Origin: Chlamydia pecorum E58
Lineage (GTDB): Bacteria > Chlamydiota > Chlamydiia > Chlamydiales > Chlamydiaceae
NCBI RefSeq assembly: GCF_000204135.1
Contig: NC_015408.1
Span: 930,001 to 994,000, forward strand
Length of the DNA: 64,000 bases
Direction: 5' to 3'
Part shown: positions 28,815-37,549 of the stretch, piece after piece
Numbering within the stretch: position 1 is the first letter of the stretch
Layout: each line of letters opens with the position of its first letter
Notes under the pieces: generated by a model
Seen by the model: only the letters and a program-made list of their open reading frames with translations
What the model was told of the DNA's origin: nothing
Databases searched by the model: none
Translations under genes and position numbers: made by a program

Positions 28815-29825
28815 ATGTTTTCACATATCAAAAAGCGTTTTCTGTTTAATCTTCTTTCCCTGTGGATTGTGTTAACACTAACGTTTCTAGTCATGAAAAC
28901 AATTCCTGGGGATCCCTTTAATGAAGAAGGCTGTAATGTTATCTCGGAAAAATCCCTGAACATATTAAAAGCCCATTACGGCCTAGACAAACCTCTATAT
29001 AAACAATACAGCCTCTATTTCTACTCCCTAGTTAAAGGAAATTTTGGAAATTCCCTTGTCTATAGAGATCGCTCTGTCATAAACATTATCACCACAGCAT
29101 TTCCAGCATCTGCAATTTTAGGGCTGCAAAGTCTGGTCCTCTCCATCTGCGGAGGAATCCTATTAGGAACTCTCGCAGCACTAAAAAGAAAAAAATACAG
29201 ACACTATATCCTAGGAACCTCCATATTACAGATTTCTACCCCTGCCTTTGTTTTTGCCACCCTCGTACAATACATCTTTGCCGTAAAACTCCCCCTTTTT
29301 CCCGTCGCTTGTTGGGGAAGTTTCTCCCACACCATCCTCCCCACACTTGCGCTTGCGGTCTCCCCTATGGCCTTCATTACCCAACTGACCTACTCCTCAG
29401 TCTCTTCAGCACTAAATAAAGACTACGTCCTTTTCGCTTACGCTAAGGGACTCCCTCCCTTAAAAGTCATTCTCAAGCACGTCCTCCCCTACGCACTATT
29501 TCCCACCATCTCCTACTCATCATTTTTGATTACTACAGTAATGACGGGAACCTTCGCCATAGAAAATATCTTCTGCATCCCAGGTCTAGGGAAGTGGTTC
29601 ATCTGTAGCATAAAACAACGTGACTACCCTGTAATCTTGGGACTAGCAGCATTTTATGGGACTTTTTTCATGCTTGCCTCACTAGCTTCGGATCTCCTTC
29701 AAGCTTTCATCGATCCACAAATCCGCTATAGCCACATGAAAAAAAATAAAAAAAATAAAAAACAACCCCACACACAAGAAAAAGCAAACCCCTATCCCAA
29801 AGCAAATACAATAAAACAAAATTGA
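28815..29825 (+). CDS. oppB: oligopeptide ABC transporter permease
   Basis: About 336 residues from ATG 28815, which gives the standard OppB start (IKKRFLFNLLSLWIVLTLTF, then MKTIPGDPF); longer starts at TTG 28734 and ATG 28761 add a non-conserved leader. About six transmembrane helices, and the coupling loop with KDYVLFAYAKGLPPLKVILKH. The C-terminus ends in a Lys/Asn/Pro-rich low-complexity tail of ~35 residues, unusual for OppB. It forms half of the peptide channel with OppC, which follows directly. Confidence 0.92.
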   Translation: MFSHIKKRFLFNLLSLWIVLTLTFLVMKTIPGDPFNEEGCNVISEKSLNILKAHYGLDKPLYKQYSLYFYSLVKGNFGNSLVYRDRSVINIITTAFPASAILGLQSLVLSICGGILLGTLAALKRKKYRHYILGTSILQISTPAFVFATLVQYIFAVKLPLFPVACWGSFSHTILPTLALAVSPMAFITQLTYSSVSSALNKDYVLFAYAKGLPPLKVILKHVLPYALFPTISYSSFLITTVMTGTFAIENIFCIPGLGKWFICSIKQRDYPVILGLAAFYGTFFMLASLASDLLQAFIDPQIRYSHMKKNKKNKKQPHTQEKANPYPKANTIKQN

Positions 29826-29860
29826 CTAATTAAAAACGCTTGGGAGTTTTAAAGAACCCT

Positions 29861-30715
29861 ATGGATCCAGTACCCCTCTTTCCATCTCCGACCCTCTGGG
29901 AACGTATTCGTAAAAACAAAATGTTACTTTTCGGACTGGGGATTTTTTCTGTCATTTTTTTGGGAGCCCTAATTCTCCCCTGGTTCTATCCTTACCATGA
30001 GCACATGTCTTTAAATCATACGCTAACTCCTCCAAACCTGCGTTTTCCCTTTGGCACAGACTTACTAGGAAGATGCATGCTCTCAAGAACCCTACAGGGA
30101 TTGCGGCTTTCCCTTCTCATTGCTCTTATTGCTACGTTCTTGGATGTATTTATCGGACTCCTTTGGTCCACAATTGCCATCTTCAGCCACAGAAACGTAA
30201 ACTTCCTCATGATGCGCACAACAGAAATCCTTTATTCCCTCCCTACTGTTCCTGTAATTATCTTGCTCTTAGTGATCTTCCATAATGGAATCCTCCCGCT
30301 AATTTTATCCATGATCATGACAGGATGGATCCCCATATCACGAATTATCTACGGACAATTCCTACTTCTTCAAAACAAGGGCTTTGTTCTTTCAGCAAAA
30401 GCTATGAACGCTTCTGTTTTTCATATTCTTATGAAGCACCTTATCCCTAACTCTCTTGCTCCGATCATCTCTACGCTGATCTTTACTATCCCCAAAGCAA
30501 TCTATACCGAAGCATTTATTAGCTTCCTAGGATTAGGGATCCAACCTCCACGAGCAAGCTTAGGAACCCTCGTAAAAGAAGGCATTAATGCTGTAGATTA
30601 CTACCCTTGGCTGTTTTTCTTTCCTTCTATCTGTATCGTATCTTTATCAATTAGCTTTAACCTAATAGGTCAAGGTGCGAAACGTTTGTTTATCGAGGAA
30701 AATTTCCATGAATGA
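29861..30715 (+). CDS. oppC: oligopeptide ABC transporter permease
   Basis: About 284 residues from ATG 29861 (an in-frame TTG at 29840 precedes it). N-terminal transmembrane helix LLFGLGIFSVIFLGALILP, then the OppC motif HTLTPPNLRFPFGTDLLGR, four more helices, and the EAA coupling loop LSAKAMNASVFHILMKHLIPN. The C-terminal EAFISFLGLGIQPPRASLG block is diagnostic of DppC/OppC. It overlaps oppD by 8 bases. Confidence 0.93.
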   Translation: MDPVPLFPSPTLWERIRKNKMLLFGLGIFSVIFLGALILPWFYPYHEHMSLNHTLTPPNLRFPFGTDLLGRCMLSRTLQGLRLSLLIALIATFLDVFIGLLWSTIAIFSHRNVNFLMMRTTEILYSLPTVPVIILLLVIFHNGILPLILSMIMTGWIPISRIIYGQFLLLQNKGFVLSAKAMNASVFHILMKHLIPNSLAPIISTLIFTIPKAIYTEAFISFLGLGIQPPRASLGTLVKEGINAVDYYPWLFFFPSICIVSLSISFNLIGQGAKRLFIEENFHE

Positions 30716-31556
30716 TCCCCTTCTAAATATCTCGAATCTTAAAATCATCTCTGAAAACCCTAATAGGACTTTAATTCAGGACTTTTCTCTAAAGCTCAAA
30801 CAACAGAGGAGCATTGCCCTCATCGGGGAAAGCGGTTCAGGGAAAACTACAGTCATCAAAGCTATCCTAGGATTTCTCCCAAATAATTGTAGGATCACTG
30901 AAGGAAGCATCTTACTAAACTCTACTACAGACCTTGCAAAAATCCCCCAAAAAGAGTTCTATAAAATCCGCGGAAAAAAGATTGTCACGATCCTTCAAAA
31001 CGCTATGGGCTCTCTCACCCCATCTATGCGCATAGGGAAGCAAATCATAGAAACCCTAAGACAACACCACACTCTCAGCAAAAAGGAAGCCTTTGAAAAA
31101 GCCGAAGAACTCCTCGCTAGCGTGCATATTCCTGATCCTAAACGCTGCTTGTATCAGTACCCTTTTGAGCTCAGCGGAGGCATGCGACAAAGAGTCGTAA
31201 TCGCAATTGCTCTTTCCTGTTCTCCAGAGCTTATCCTTGCAGACGAACCTACAACAGCTTTAGATTCCGTATCGCAAGCACAAGTATTGAAAATTTTACA
31301 TCAGGTCCATAAGCAAAACCAATCCGCGATGATTCTCGTCACCCATAACCTTGCGCTAGTTACCGAACTCTGTGATGATATCGTTATTATAAAAAATGGG
31401 AAAATCATCGAAATCGGAAGTGTCCAAGATATCTTCTCCTATCCCCAACATCCCTATACAAAACAGCTCCTAAATGCTGTTTCTAGAATCCCCATTACGG
31501 AAAATATGGCCCCCATTTTAAGATATAAACCCCATTGCTACGCCACCCAAGGATAA
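30708..31556 (+). CDS. oppD: oligopeptide ABC transporter ATP-binding protein
   Basis: About 282 residues from ATG 30708, preceded by GAGGAAAA and overlapping the oppC stop by 8 bases; a longer in-frame start would lie deeper inside oppC. Walker A GESGSGKTT, signature LSGGMRQRV, Walker B LILADEPTTALDS, switch His VTHNLAL. The C-terminus is short (ends ILRYKPHCYATQG) and lacks the Cys-rich C-terminal region of typical ~330-residue OppD proteins. It pairs with OppF to drive peptide uptake. Confidence 0.93.
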   Translation: MNDPLLNISNLKIISENPNRTLIQDFSLKLKQQRSIALIGESGSGKTTVIKAILGFLPNNCRITEGSILLNSTTDLAKIPQKEFYKIRGKKIVTILQNAMGSLTPSMRIGKQIIETLRQHHTLSKKEAFEKAEELLASVHIPDPKRCLYQYPFELSGGMRQRVVIAIALSCSPELILADEPTTALDSVSQAQVLKILHQVHKQNQSAMILVTHNLALVTELCDDIVIIKNGKIIEIGSVQDIFSYPQHPYTKQLLNAVSRIPITENMAPILRYKPHCYATQG

Positions 31557-31560
31557 GCCT

Positions 31561-32355
31561 ATGTCGCACCTTATCTCTATTCGCAATCTGTCCCTCTCCA
31601 TCCATAATCATAGAATCCTAAAAAACATTCACCTTACCCTAACCCAAGGAGAGTGTCTAACTATTGTAGGCGCGAGCGGCTCGGGAAAGTCCACACTTGC
31701 CCTTGCCATTTTAGGTCTTCTCAAACCTTCAGAAGGCTCCATCACACTACACCTCGATCCCTCTATTCCCAAAGCCCGCGCTATGCAAATGATCTGGCAA
31801 GATGTAAACTCCAGCTTAAACCCCACTTCCTCTATTAAAAACCTGATTGCTGAGCCCCTAAAAATCCTAAACACCTACTCAAGATCACAACAACATCAGG
31901 AAATCCTTCGTGCCTTAAAGCTGGTGAATCTCCCCAGCTCCATCTTGGAGCTAAAGCCTCATAAACTCAGTGGAGGACAAAAACAGCGCGTCGCAATTGC
32001 AAAAGCAATTGTATGCCGCCCAGAACTTCTTATCTGCGATGAGCCCCTATCCTCCCTAGACACCCTAAATCAAGCTCTCATCCTCGAGCTCTTTGGGAAA
32101 ATCCAAAGAGAATACAAAAATACCCTCCTCTTTATCACCCACGATATGTCCGCAGCCTATGGAATCGCAGATACTATAATAGTCATGGATCAAGGGAGGA
32201 TCGTGGAGCATGCCAAAAAAGAACAAATCTTTTGCGCTCCTACCCATGAAAAAACACAAGAACTCCTCCAAGCAATTCCTCTGTTTTCCCTAGCTCCTCA
32301 AAAAACAGAATCCTCATCTTCTCTTCCCCCTAAGGAAGAACAAGTTCTCGTATAA
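31561..32355 (+). CDS. oppF: oligopeptide ABC transporter ATP-binding protein
   Basis: 264 residues. Walker A GASGSGKST, signature LSGGQKQRVAIAKAI, Walker B LLICDEPLSSLDT, switch His FITHDMS. Like the neighbouring OppD it is shorter than the ~330-residue enterobacterial protein. It begins 4 bases after oppD and is the last gene of the opp cluster; the 150 bases that follow contain no strong terminator. Confidence 0.92.
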   Translation: MSHLISIRNLSLSIHNHRILKNIHLTLTQGECLTIVGASGSGKSTLALAILGLLKPSEGSITLHLDPSIPKARAMQMIWQDVNSSLNPTSSIKNLIAEPLKILNTYSRSQQHQEILRALKLVNLPSSILELKPHKLSGGQKQRVAIAKAIVCRPELLICDEPLSSLDTLNQALILELFGKIQREYKNTLLFITHDMSAAYGIADTIIVMDQGRIVEHAKKEQIFCAPTHEKTQELLQAIPLFSLAPQKTESSSSLPPKEEQVLV

Positions 32356-32505
32356 ATAAAAAATTCCTAAAGGGAAGAAGAATTAAAGTTCTTTATAGTT
32401 ATGTCACAGGTTATGTATACTTCCTAAGAAATTAACGCTCTTTGAAGTAGTTCGAAAACCCTTTTATCTATTTTGTTTTTTTCTTAAGAAACGTAAAATT
32501 GCGCT

Positions 32506-32673
32506 ATGCCGACAAGGCCCAAAACACTCTCTCCCCAATCCAGCTTAAATCATAGAATACTCCAAAGATGGAAGTGTCGCTATTCATTCATCTGCTCTCC
32601 CTGGAAACCATTGACAGAAGAAAGTAGGCATGCTACGAGACAAAAAAGCAAAAAAAAACTGGAGTCTCTCTAA
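32506..32673 (+). CDS. possible 55-residue basic protein just upstream of the DUF1186-like gene
   Basis: ATG 32506 to TAA 32671-32673, ending 3 bases before the ATG of the next gene. The product is very basic (about 15 Lys/Arg, plus Trp and Cys), with a Lys-rich end QKSKKKLESL. I see no strong Shine-Dalgarno before it. The close spacing would allow translational coupling, but the frame could equally be chance in a 320-base intergenic region. No family recognised. Confidence 0.25.
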   Translation: MPTRPKTLSPQSSLNHRILQRWKCRYSFICSPWKPLTEESRHATRQKSKKKLESL

Positions 32674-32676
32674 CGC

Positions 32677-33425
32677 ATGGATATTTCCCATATTTTGGAA
32701 GACCTCGCTTACGATGAAGGAATCCTCCCAAGAGAAGCTATAGAAGCTGCGATTGTCAAGCAAAACCAAATCACTCCATATCTTCTGCAAATCTTAGATG
32801 ACGCAACAAAACGTATTCCAGAAATCATCAATGATGGGAATTACCAAGGACATCTTTATGCGATGTATTTGCTTGCGCAATTTCGAGAAAGTCGTGCGCT
32901 TCCCCTAATTATTAAGCTCTTTGCTTTTGAAGATGACACTCCCCATGCGATTGCAGGGGAAGTTCTTACTGAAGATCTTCCCAGAATCCTGGCAAGCGTC
33001 TGCGATGATGAAGCTCTAATCAAAGAGCTCATAGAAACCCCAAATATCAATCCTTATGTTAAAGCTGCAGCAATTTCAGGGCTTGTAACTCTTGTGGGGG
33101 CAAGGAAACTCTCCAGGGAGCATGTTATGCACTATTTTGGAGAGCTCCTAAATTATAGATTAGAAAAAACTCCCTCTTTTGCTTGGGATAATCTCATAGC
33201 ATCTATATGCTCCCTCTATCCAAGAGAGCTTTTTTATCCTATAACTAAGCTTTCCAGGCCGGCCTTATTGATACTACCTTTATCAATACGGAAGATATTA
33301 CCAACATCATAAACGAAGAAAGTGTAGAATCTTGTATTGAAGAGCTCTATTCTTCTACAGAACTCATTAATGACACTCTAGAAGAAATGGAAAAATGGCT
33401 CGAGGATTTTCCTATAGAAACCTAA
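32677..33425 (+). CDS. DUF1186-like protein, frameshifted near the 3' end
   Basis: The frame from ATG 32677 gives 211 residues ending at 33312, but from about 33249 the natural continuation is in the -1 frame: [17 protein letters not shown] onward, reading to TAA 33423-33425 with an acidic, helix-rich tail of 58 residues. Joined, the protein would be 249 residues, all of one character; the last 22 residues of the uninterrupted frame ([20 protein letters not shown]) look like out-of-frame translation. The N-terminal part has HEAT-like features ([34 protein letters not shown]) that I associate with DUF1186. There is no slippery heptamer at the junction, so one lost base (or a sequencing error) is the likely cause. 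Function unknown. Confidence 0.65.
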
Positions 33426-33468
33426 ATCCCCAACAATGCTTTCCAAATACCGAGGCTGAGGTCCCCAA

Positions 33469-34881
33469 TTGAACACACGAAAACGTTTTTTATCTCTAAG
33501 TTTTTTAATTTCCATTCTCTTTAGCATTTGGTTAACTCCACATCCTGCAACAATAGATCCTAAAGCATGGAAGCTCTTTGCAGTATTTACGACTACAATT
33601 ATTGGGATTATCCTGCAGCCCTTCCCGATGGGAGCTGTCGTTATTATCGGCATCTCCTTTCTCCTTCTTACCCAAACACTCACTTTAGAGCAAGGTCTCT
33701 CGGGATTCCATAATCCTATTGCATGGTTGGTATTTCTTTCATTTTCTATAGCAAAAGGATTAATAAAAACTGGTTTGGGAGAACGCGTAGCATATTTCTT
33801 CGTCAGTGTACTTGGGAAAAGTCCCCTAGGGCTAAGCTACGGCTTAGTCATTACAGATTTCCTTCTCTCTCCAGCAATTCCTAGTGTTACTGCTCGTGCC
33901 GGGGGGATCCTCTATCCGGTAGTGACTGGTCTTTCAGAATCGTTCGGAAGTAGCGCAGAAAAAGGTACAGAAAGCCTCATTGGTGCGTTTCTTATTAAAG
34001 TTGCTTATCAAAGTTCAGTAATTACCAGCGCGATGTTTCTCACCGCTATGGCAGGGAATCCTCTCGTAGCAGCATTGGCAGGAAATGCTGGGCTCTCTCT
34101 ATCCTGGGCAACATGGGCAAAAGCAGCATTCCTCCCAGGACTTCTCAGCCTTACTTTGATGCCAATCATCTTGTACAAACTCTATCCTCCGACAATCACC
34201 TCTTGTGAAGAAGCCATCCGCACAGCAAAACTCCGACTTAAAGAAATAGGCCCCTTGAAACAAGGTGAGAAAACCATTCTTTTAATCTTTGCGCTTCTTG
34301 TAGTACTGTGGACATTCGGAGATCTGTTCAAAATCTCCGCAACAACAACGGCGCTCATTGGAGTCTCCCTACTCGTCCTAACTAATATCTTAGATTGGCA
34401 TAAGGATATCGTCACTAATGGCACAGCATGGGAAACCTTTATCTGGTTTGGCGCCCTAATTATGATGGCCTCCTTCCTGAACCAATTTGGATTTATCCCC
34501 CTTGTAGGCAACTCCGCAGCAGCATTGGTGAAAGGGCTCTCCTGGACCATAGGATTCCCATTGCTCTTCCTAGTCTATTTCTACTCTCATTACCTGTTCG
34601 CTAGCAACACCGCCCATATAGGTGCAATGTTTCCAGTATTTCTCGCTGTCGCTATCTCTCTAGGGACCAATCCGATGTTTTCTGTACTAGCATTTGCTTT
34701 CGCAAGCAATCTCTTTGGGGGGCTTACTCATTATGGTTCAGGACCCGCCCCTCTGTATTTTGGCTCTCAGCTAGTCACCGTTAAAGAATGGTGGCGCTCA
34801 GGATTTATCTTAAGCATAGCAAACATCGCTATTTGGATCGGAATCGGCTCAATATGGTGGAAAGTCCTAGGGCTAATATAG
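33469..34881 (+). CDS. 2-oxoglutarate/malate-type dicarboxylate translocator (DASS family)
   Basis: 470 residues, about 12 transmembrane helices. Seen: the family's DPKAWKLFAVFTTTIIGIILQP start, the SPAIPSVTARAGGILYPV block and the GGLTHYGSGPAPLYFG motif near the C-terminus, as in the plastid 2-oxoglutarate/malate translocator and bacterial SodiT proteins. It exchanges dicarboxylates across the inner membrane; in chlamydiae, whose TCA cycle is incomplete, it is expected to import host 2-oxoglutarate or malate. The start is TTG at 33469, supported by TGAGG 10 bases upstream; no ATG fits. It begins 43 bases after the DUF1186-like gene. Confidence 0.9.
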   Translation: MNTRKRFLSLSFLISILFSIWLTPHPATIDPKAWKLFAVFTTTIIGIILQPFPMGAVVIIGISFLLLTQTLTLEQGLSGFHNPIAWLVFLSFSIAKGLIKTGLGERVAYFFVSVLGKSPLGLSYGLVITDFLLSPAIPSVTARAGGILYPVVTGLSESFGSSAEKGTESLIGAFLIKVAYQSSVITSAMFLTAMAGNPLVAALAGNAGLSLSWATWAKAAFLPGLLSLTLMPIILYKLYPPTITSCEEAIRTAKLRLKEIGPLKQGEKTILLIFALLVVLWTFGDLFKISATTTALIGVSLLVLTNILDWHKDIVTNGTAWETFIWFGALIMMASFLNQFGFIPLVGNSAAALVKGLSWTIGFPLLFLVYFYSHYLFASNTAHIGAMFPVFLAVAISLGTNPMFSVLAFAFASNLFGGLTHYGSGPAPLYFGSQLVTVKEWWRSGFILSIANIAIWIGIGSIWWKVLGLI

Positions 34882-34973
34882 AAATCATGAAATCCCCTGA
34901 AAAGGGATTCTCATTGTTTCAAAAATAGAATAAGAATAAGCTGCAAAATTATTTAGAATCTTCTCGCACCCTA

Positions 34974-36629
34974 ATGCATCCATCTTACATAGATCTTGAT
35001 ACGATAATCAACTCATACACCCCGCCTCTCCCCAAAGAACTCCAGAAAGCAGAAATACTTACTCCCCACCCTGACAAAGGAAAATCTCATAAGATTTCCA
35101 AAGATATCAAAACATTATTCCCCCATACCTGCGATCTTCCCTACATCAGATTCTCTCCTGGGAAGCCTTCTCCAGCAGGGCCCCTAAAAGTGGGGGTAAT
35201 GCTCTCAGGAGGCCCCGCACCCGGAGGGCACAACGTCATTCAAGGATTACTAGACAGCCTAAAGAAGTTTCACCAAAACTCTCAACTCATAGGATTTTTA
35301 AATGATGGTGAGGGACTAACAAACAATAACGCTATAAACATCACAAAAGAATTCCTCTATAAGTTCCGAAACTCTGGAGGATTTAACTGTTTAGGCACAG
35401 GAAGAAAAAACATCGTCTCGCAAGAGGGAAAAGAGAGTTGTCTCAAAACCATACGTGCTCAAGATCTCGATGGGCTGGTCATCATTGGAGGGGACGGCTC
35501 AAATACGGCAACAGCAATCCTTGCAGAGTATCTTGCAAAAGAACACCCAAAAACTTCAGTAGTAGGAGTGCCAAAAACTATAGATGGCGACTTGCAACAT
35601 GACCTCTTAGACCTTACATTTGGCTTTGATACTGCCACAAAATTCTATTCTTCAATCATTAGCAATATCTCTAGAGACGCTCTCTCTTGTAAGGCACACT
35701 ACCACTTCATCAAGCTCATGGGACGCTCAGCATCACACATTACTTTAGAATGTGCCTTACAAACCCATCCAAATATTGCCCTTATTGGAGAGGAGATTGC
35801 AGCGAAGAACCTCCCTCTAAAAACGATTATACATAAAATCTGCTCCATAATTGCAGATCGCGCTGCTATGGAAAAATACTATGGTGTAATTCTTATCCCT
35901 GAAGGGATCATCGAGTTTATCCCAGAAATTACCAATCTCATTAGGGAAATCGAAGCCCTCTCAGAAACCCAAGAAAAGCTCTCTCAGCTCTCTCCAGAAT
36001 CTCAAGAGCTCATCCACAGCTTCCCTCCAAAAATTATTGACCAGCTTCTCTATGATCGCGATGCTCACGGAAATGTCTACGTCTCTAAAATCAGTGTAGA
36101 GAAACTCCTCATTCACCTTGTGAAAAATCACCTCCAAAAACATTTCAAAACCGTCCCTTTCAATGCAGTATCACACTTTCTAGGCTACGAAGGAAGATCC
36201 GGAATCCCTACAAAGTTCGATAACGATTACGGCTACAGCTTAGGATTCGGTGCTGGAGTTTTAGTTCGCCATTGCTGCAATGGTTACCTCTCTACAATAG
36301 AATCCCTCGCCTGTTCTTTTGAGAAGTGGCGTCTACGGGCAATTCCCATTGTGAAGATGCTCACACTAAAACGTCATTCTGATAGCCCCCTGCAGCCCAA
36401 GATCAAAAAACATTTGGTTGATATTAGTAGTCCTTCATTTAAAAAGTTCAAGCTATACAGAAAAATCTGGGCCTTAGAAGACTCCTACAGATTTTTAGGG
36501 CCACTACAACTACAAACCCCTCCAGATACCCATTCTGATAACTTCCCTCCACTTACCCTTCTTTTAAACCACAACCACTGGCAACACCAATGTCACATGT
36601 GTATAGAAATCCCTGATGGAAATTATTAG
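34974..36629 (+). CDS. pfkA: pyrophosphate-type 6-phosphofructokinase, copy 1 (plant PFP-like)
   Basis: 551 residues, the long form of the PFK family related to plant PPi-dependent PFK. Phosphorylates fructose-6-phosphate in glycolysis. Motifs: GGPAPGGHNVIQG (79-91), GGDGSNTAT (172-180), PKTIDGD (200-206), FGFDTAT, LMGRSASHITLECALQTHPN. The catalytic Asp of TIDGD and the Arg of MGR are present. The phosphoryl-donor signature is mixed: Lys of PKTIDGD is the PPi-type residue, but GGDGS has Gly where PPi enzymes usually have a second Asp (GGDDS). First gene of a three-gene cluster with an alpha/beta hydrolase and a second pfk. Confidence 0.93.
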   Translation: MHPSYIDLDTIINSYTPPLPKELQKAEILTPHPDKGKSHKISKDIKTLFPHTCDLPYIRFSPGKPSPAGPLKVGVMLSGGPAPGGHNVIQGLLDSLKKFHQNSQLIGFLNDGEGLTNNNAINITKEFLYKFRNSGGFNCLGTGRKNIVSQEGKESCLKTIRAQDLDGLVIIGGDGSNTATAILAEYLAKEHPKTSVVGVPKTIDGDLQHDLLDLTFGFDTATKFYSSIISNISRDALSCKAHYHFIKLMGRSASHITLECALQTHPNIALIGEEIAAKNLPLKTIIHKICSIIADRAAMEKYYGVILIPEGIIEFIPEITNLIREIEALSETQEKLSQLSPESQELIHSFPPKIIDQLLYDRDAHGNVYVSKISVEKLLIHLVKNHLQKHFKTVPFNAVSHFLGYEGRSGIPTKFDNDYGYSLGFGAGVLVRHCCNGYLSTIESLACSFEKWRLRAIPIVKMLTLKRHSDSPLQPKIKKHLVDISSPSFKKFKLYRKIWALEDSYRFLGPLQLQTPPDTHSDNFPPLTLLLNHNHWQHQCHMCIEIPDGNY

Positions 36630-36731
36630 CACTTTATTCCCTAGCAACTAGCTATAAAAAAACCTAGGAATTTCTTCTCGACTAATTTATCCTTAAAAAT
36701 TACATTAACCAAGTGAGAATAAGGTATTCCT

Positions 36732-37547
36732 GTGCTACTAAGTGCTGCCAGAAACTACGAACGCCGTTCTATACTGTCGATAACTCTCCTAAATGAAGTA
36801 ACCTCGTTCGGAGTTTTACATACCCCAAGGCTCTCTCCTCCTTATCCTTTGGTTATCATTCTTCACGGTTTAGCATCTAATAAAATAGGAACAAAACGCT
36901 CCTATATCTATCTTGCCGAAGAACTGGCAAAAATTGGAATCGCGACATTACGCGTCGACCTTCCTGGACATGGGGATAGCGAATACCATCTTCTTGATTT
37001 CTCCCTAGAAGACTACAAAACCAGCGTGTGGGAAATTATAAGTTACGCTTTTTCTCAATCGTATACGGATACAGAAAATGTAGCAATTTTTGGCTCTTCA
37101 CTCGGAGGAACTTTGGCTCTTCTCAATATAGCTGCTTTTCCTAAAGTCAAAAGCTTAGCCCTTTGGGCCCCTACAATCTTAGGAGCTCTATGGCTGCAGG
37201 AAACCCTCAGCCAACCAAAATCTGAAGTGACCACAAAAGATGAAGAGGTCCTCTATGCAGGAGTTCCTATAAATAAAACCTTTTGTTCGCAATTCATAGA
37301 TTTGCAAGCCCTACAAGAAGCCCATCTTTTCTCTCCAGCACTCTCTATTCTCTATATGCAAGGCCAACAAGACTCTCTAGTCTCCCTACAGCATCAAAAG
37401 CTTTTCCAAGAGGCCTTCATAAATAAAAGCAACCCTGTAGATATCCGAACTTATCCTAACGTCGATCACACCTTTGCCTGTACTAACACCTCTGTCTTCT
37501 CCGACCTCATTCAGTGGCTACAATGTGAACTTACCCCTCAGGACTAG
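36732..37547 (+). CDS. alpha/beta hydrolase (acyl hydrolase/esterase-like) between the pfk genes
   Basis: 271 residues, GTG start with AAGG 8 bases upstream. Alpha/beta hydrolase fold: oxyanion region VIILHGLASNK, RVDLPGHGDSE, nucleophile elbow FGSSLGG, acid Asp in GQQDSLVS, His in NVDHTFA. No signal peptide, so cytoplasmic. It is clearly related in its core motifs to the secreted hydrolase at 43.4 kb. It is tightly packed against the second pfk (2-base gap), so the three genes are likely one operon. The substrate cannot be inferred. Confidence 0.88.
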   Translation: MLLSAARNYERRSILSITLLNEVTSFGVLHTPRLSPPYPLVIILHGLASNKIGTKRSYIYLAEELAKIGIATLRVDLPGHGDSEYHLLDFSLEDYKTSVWEIISYAFSQSYTDTENVAIFGSSLGGTLALLNIAAFPKVKSLALWAPTILGALWLQETLSQPKSEVTTKDEEVLYAGVPINKTFCSQFIDLQALQEAHLFSPALSILYMQGQQDSLVSLQHQKLFQEAFINKSNPVDIRTYPNVDHTFACTNTSVFSDLIQWLQCELTPQD

Positions 37548-37549
37548 CT

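Noticed and set aside
33240-33260. Programmed -1 ribosomal frameshift in the DUF1186-like gene
   Set aside because: The junction lacks an X-XXY-YYZ slippery heptamer and I see no strong downstream stem, so mutation or sequence error is simpler.
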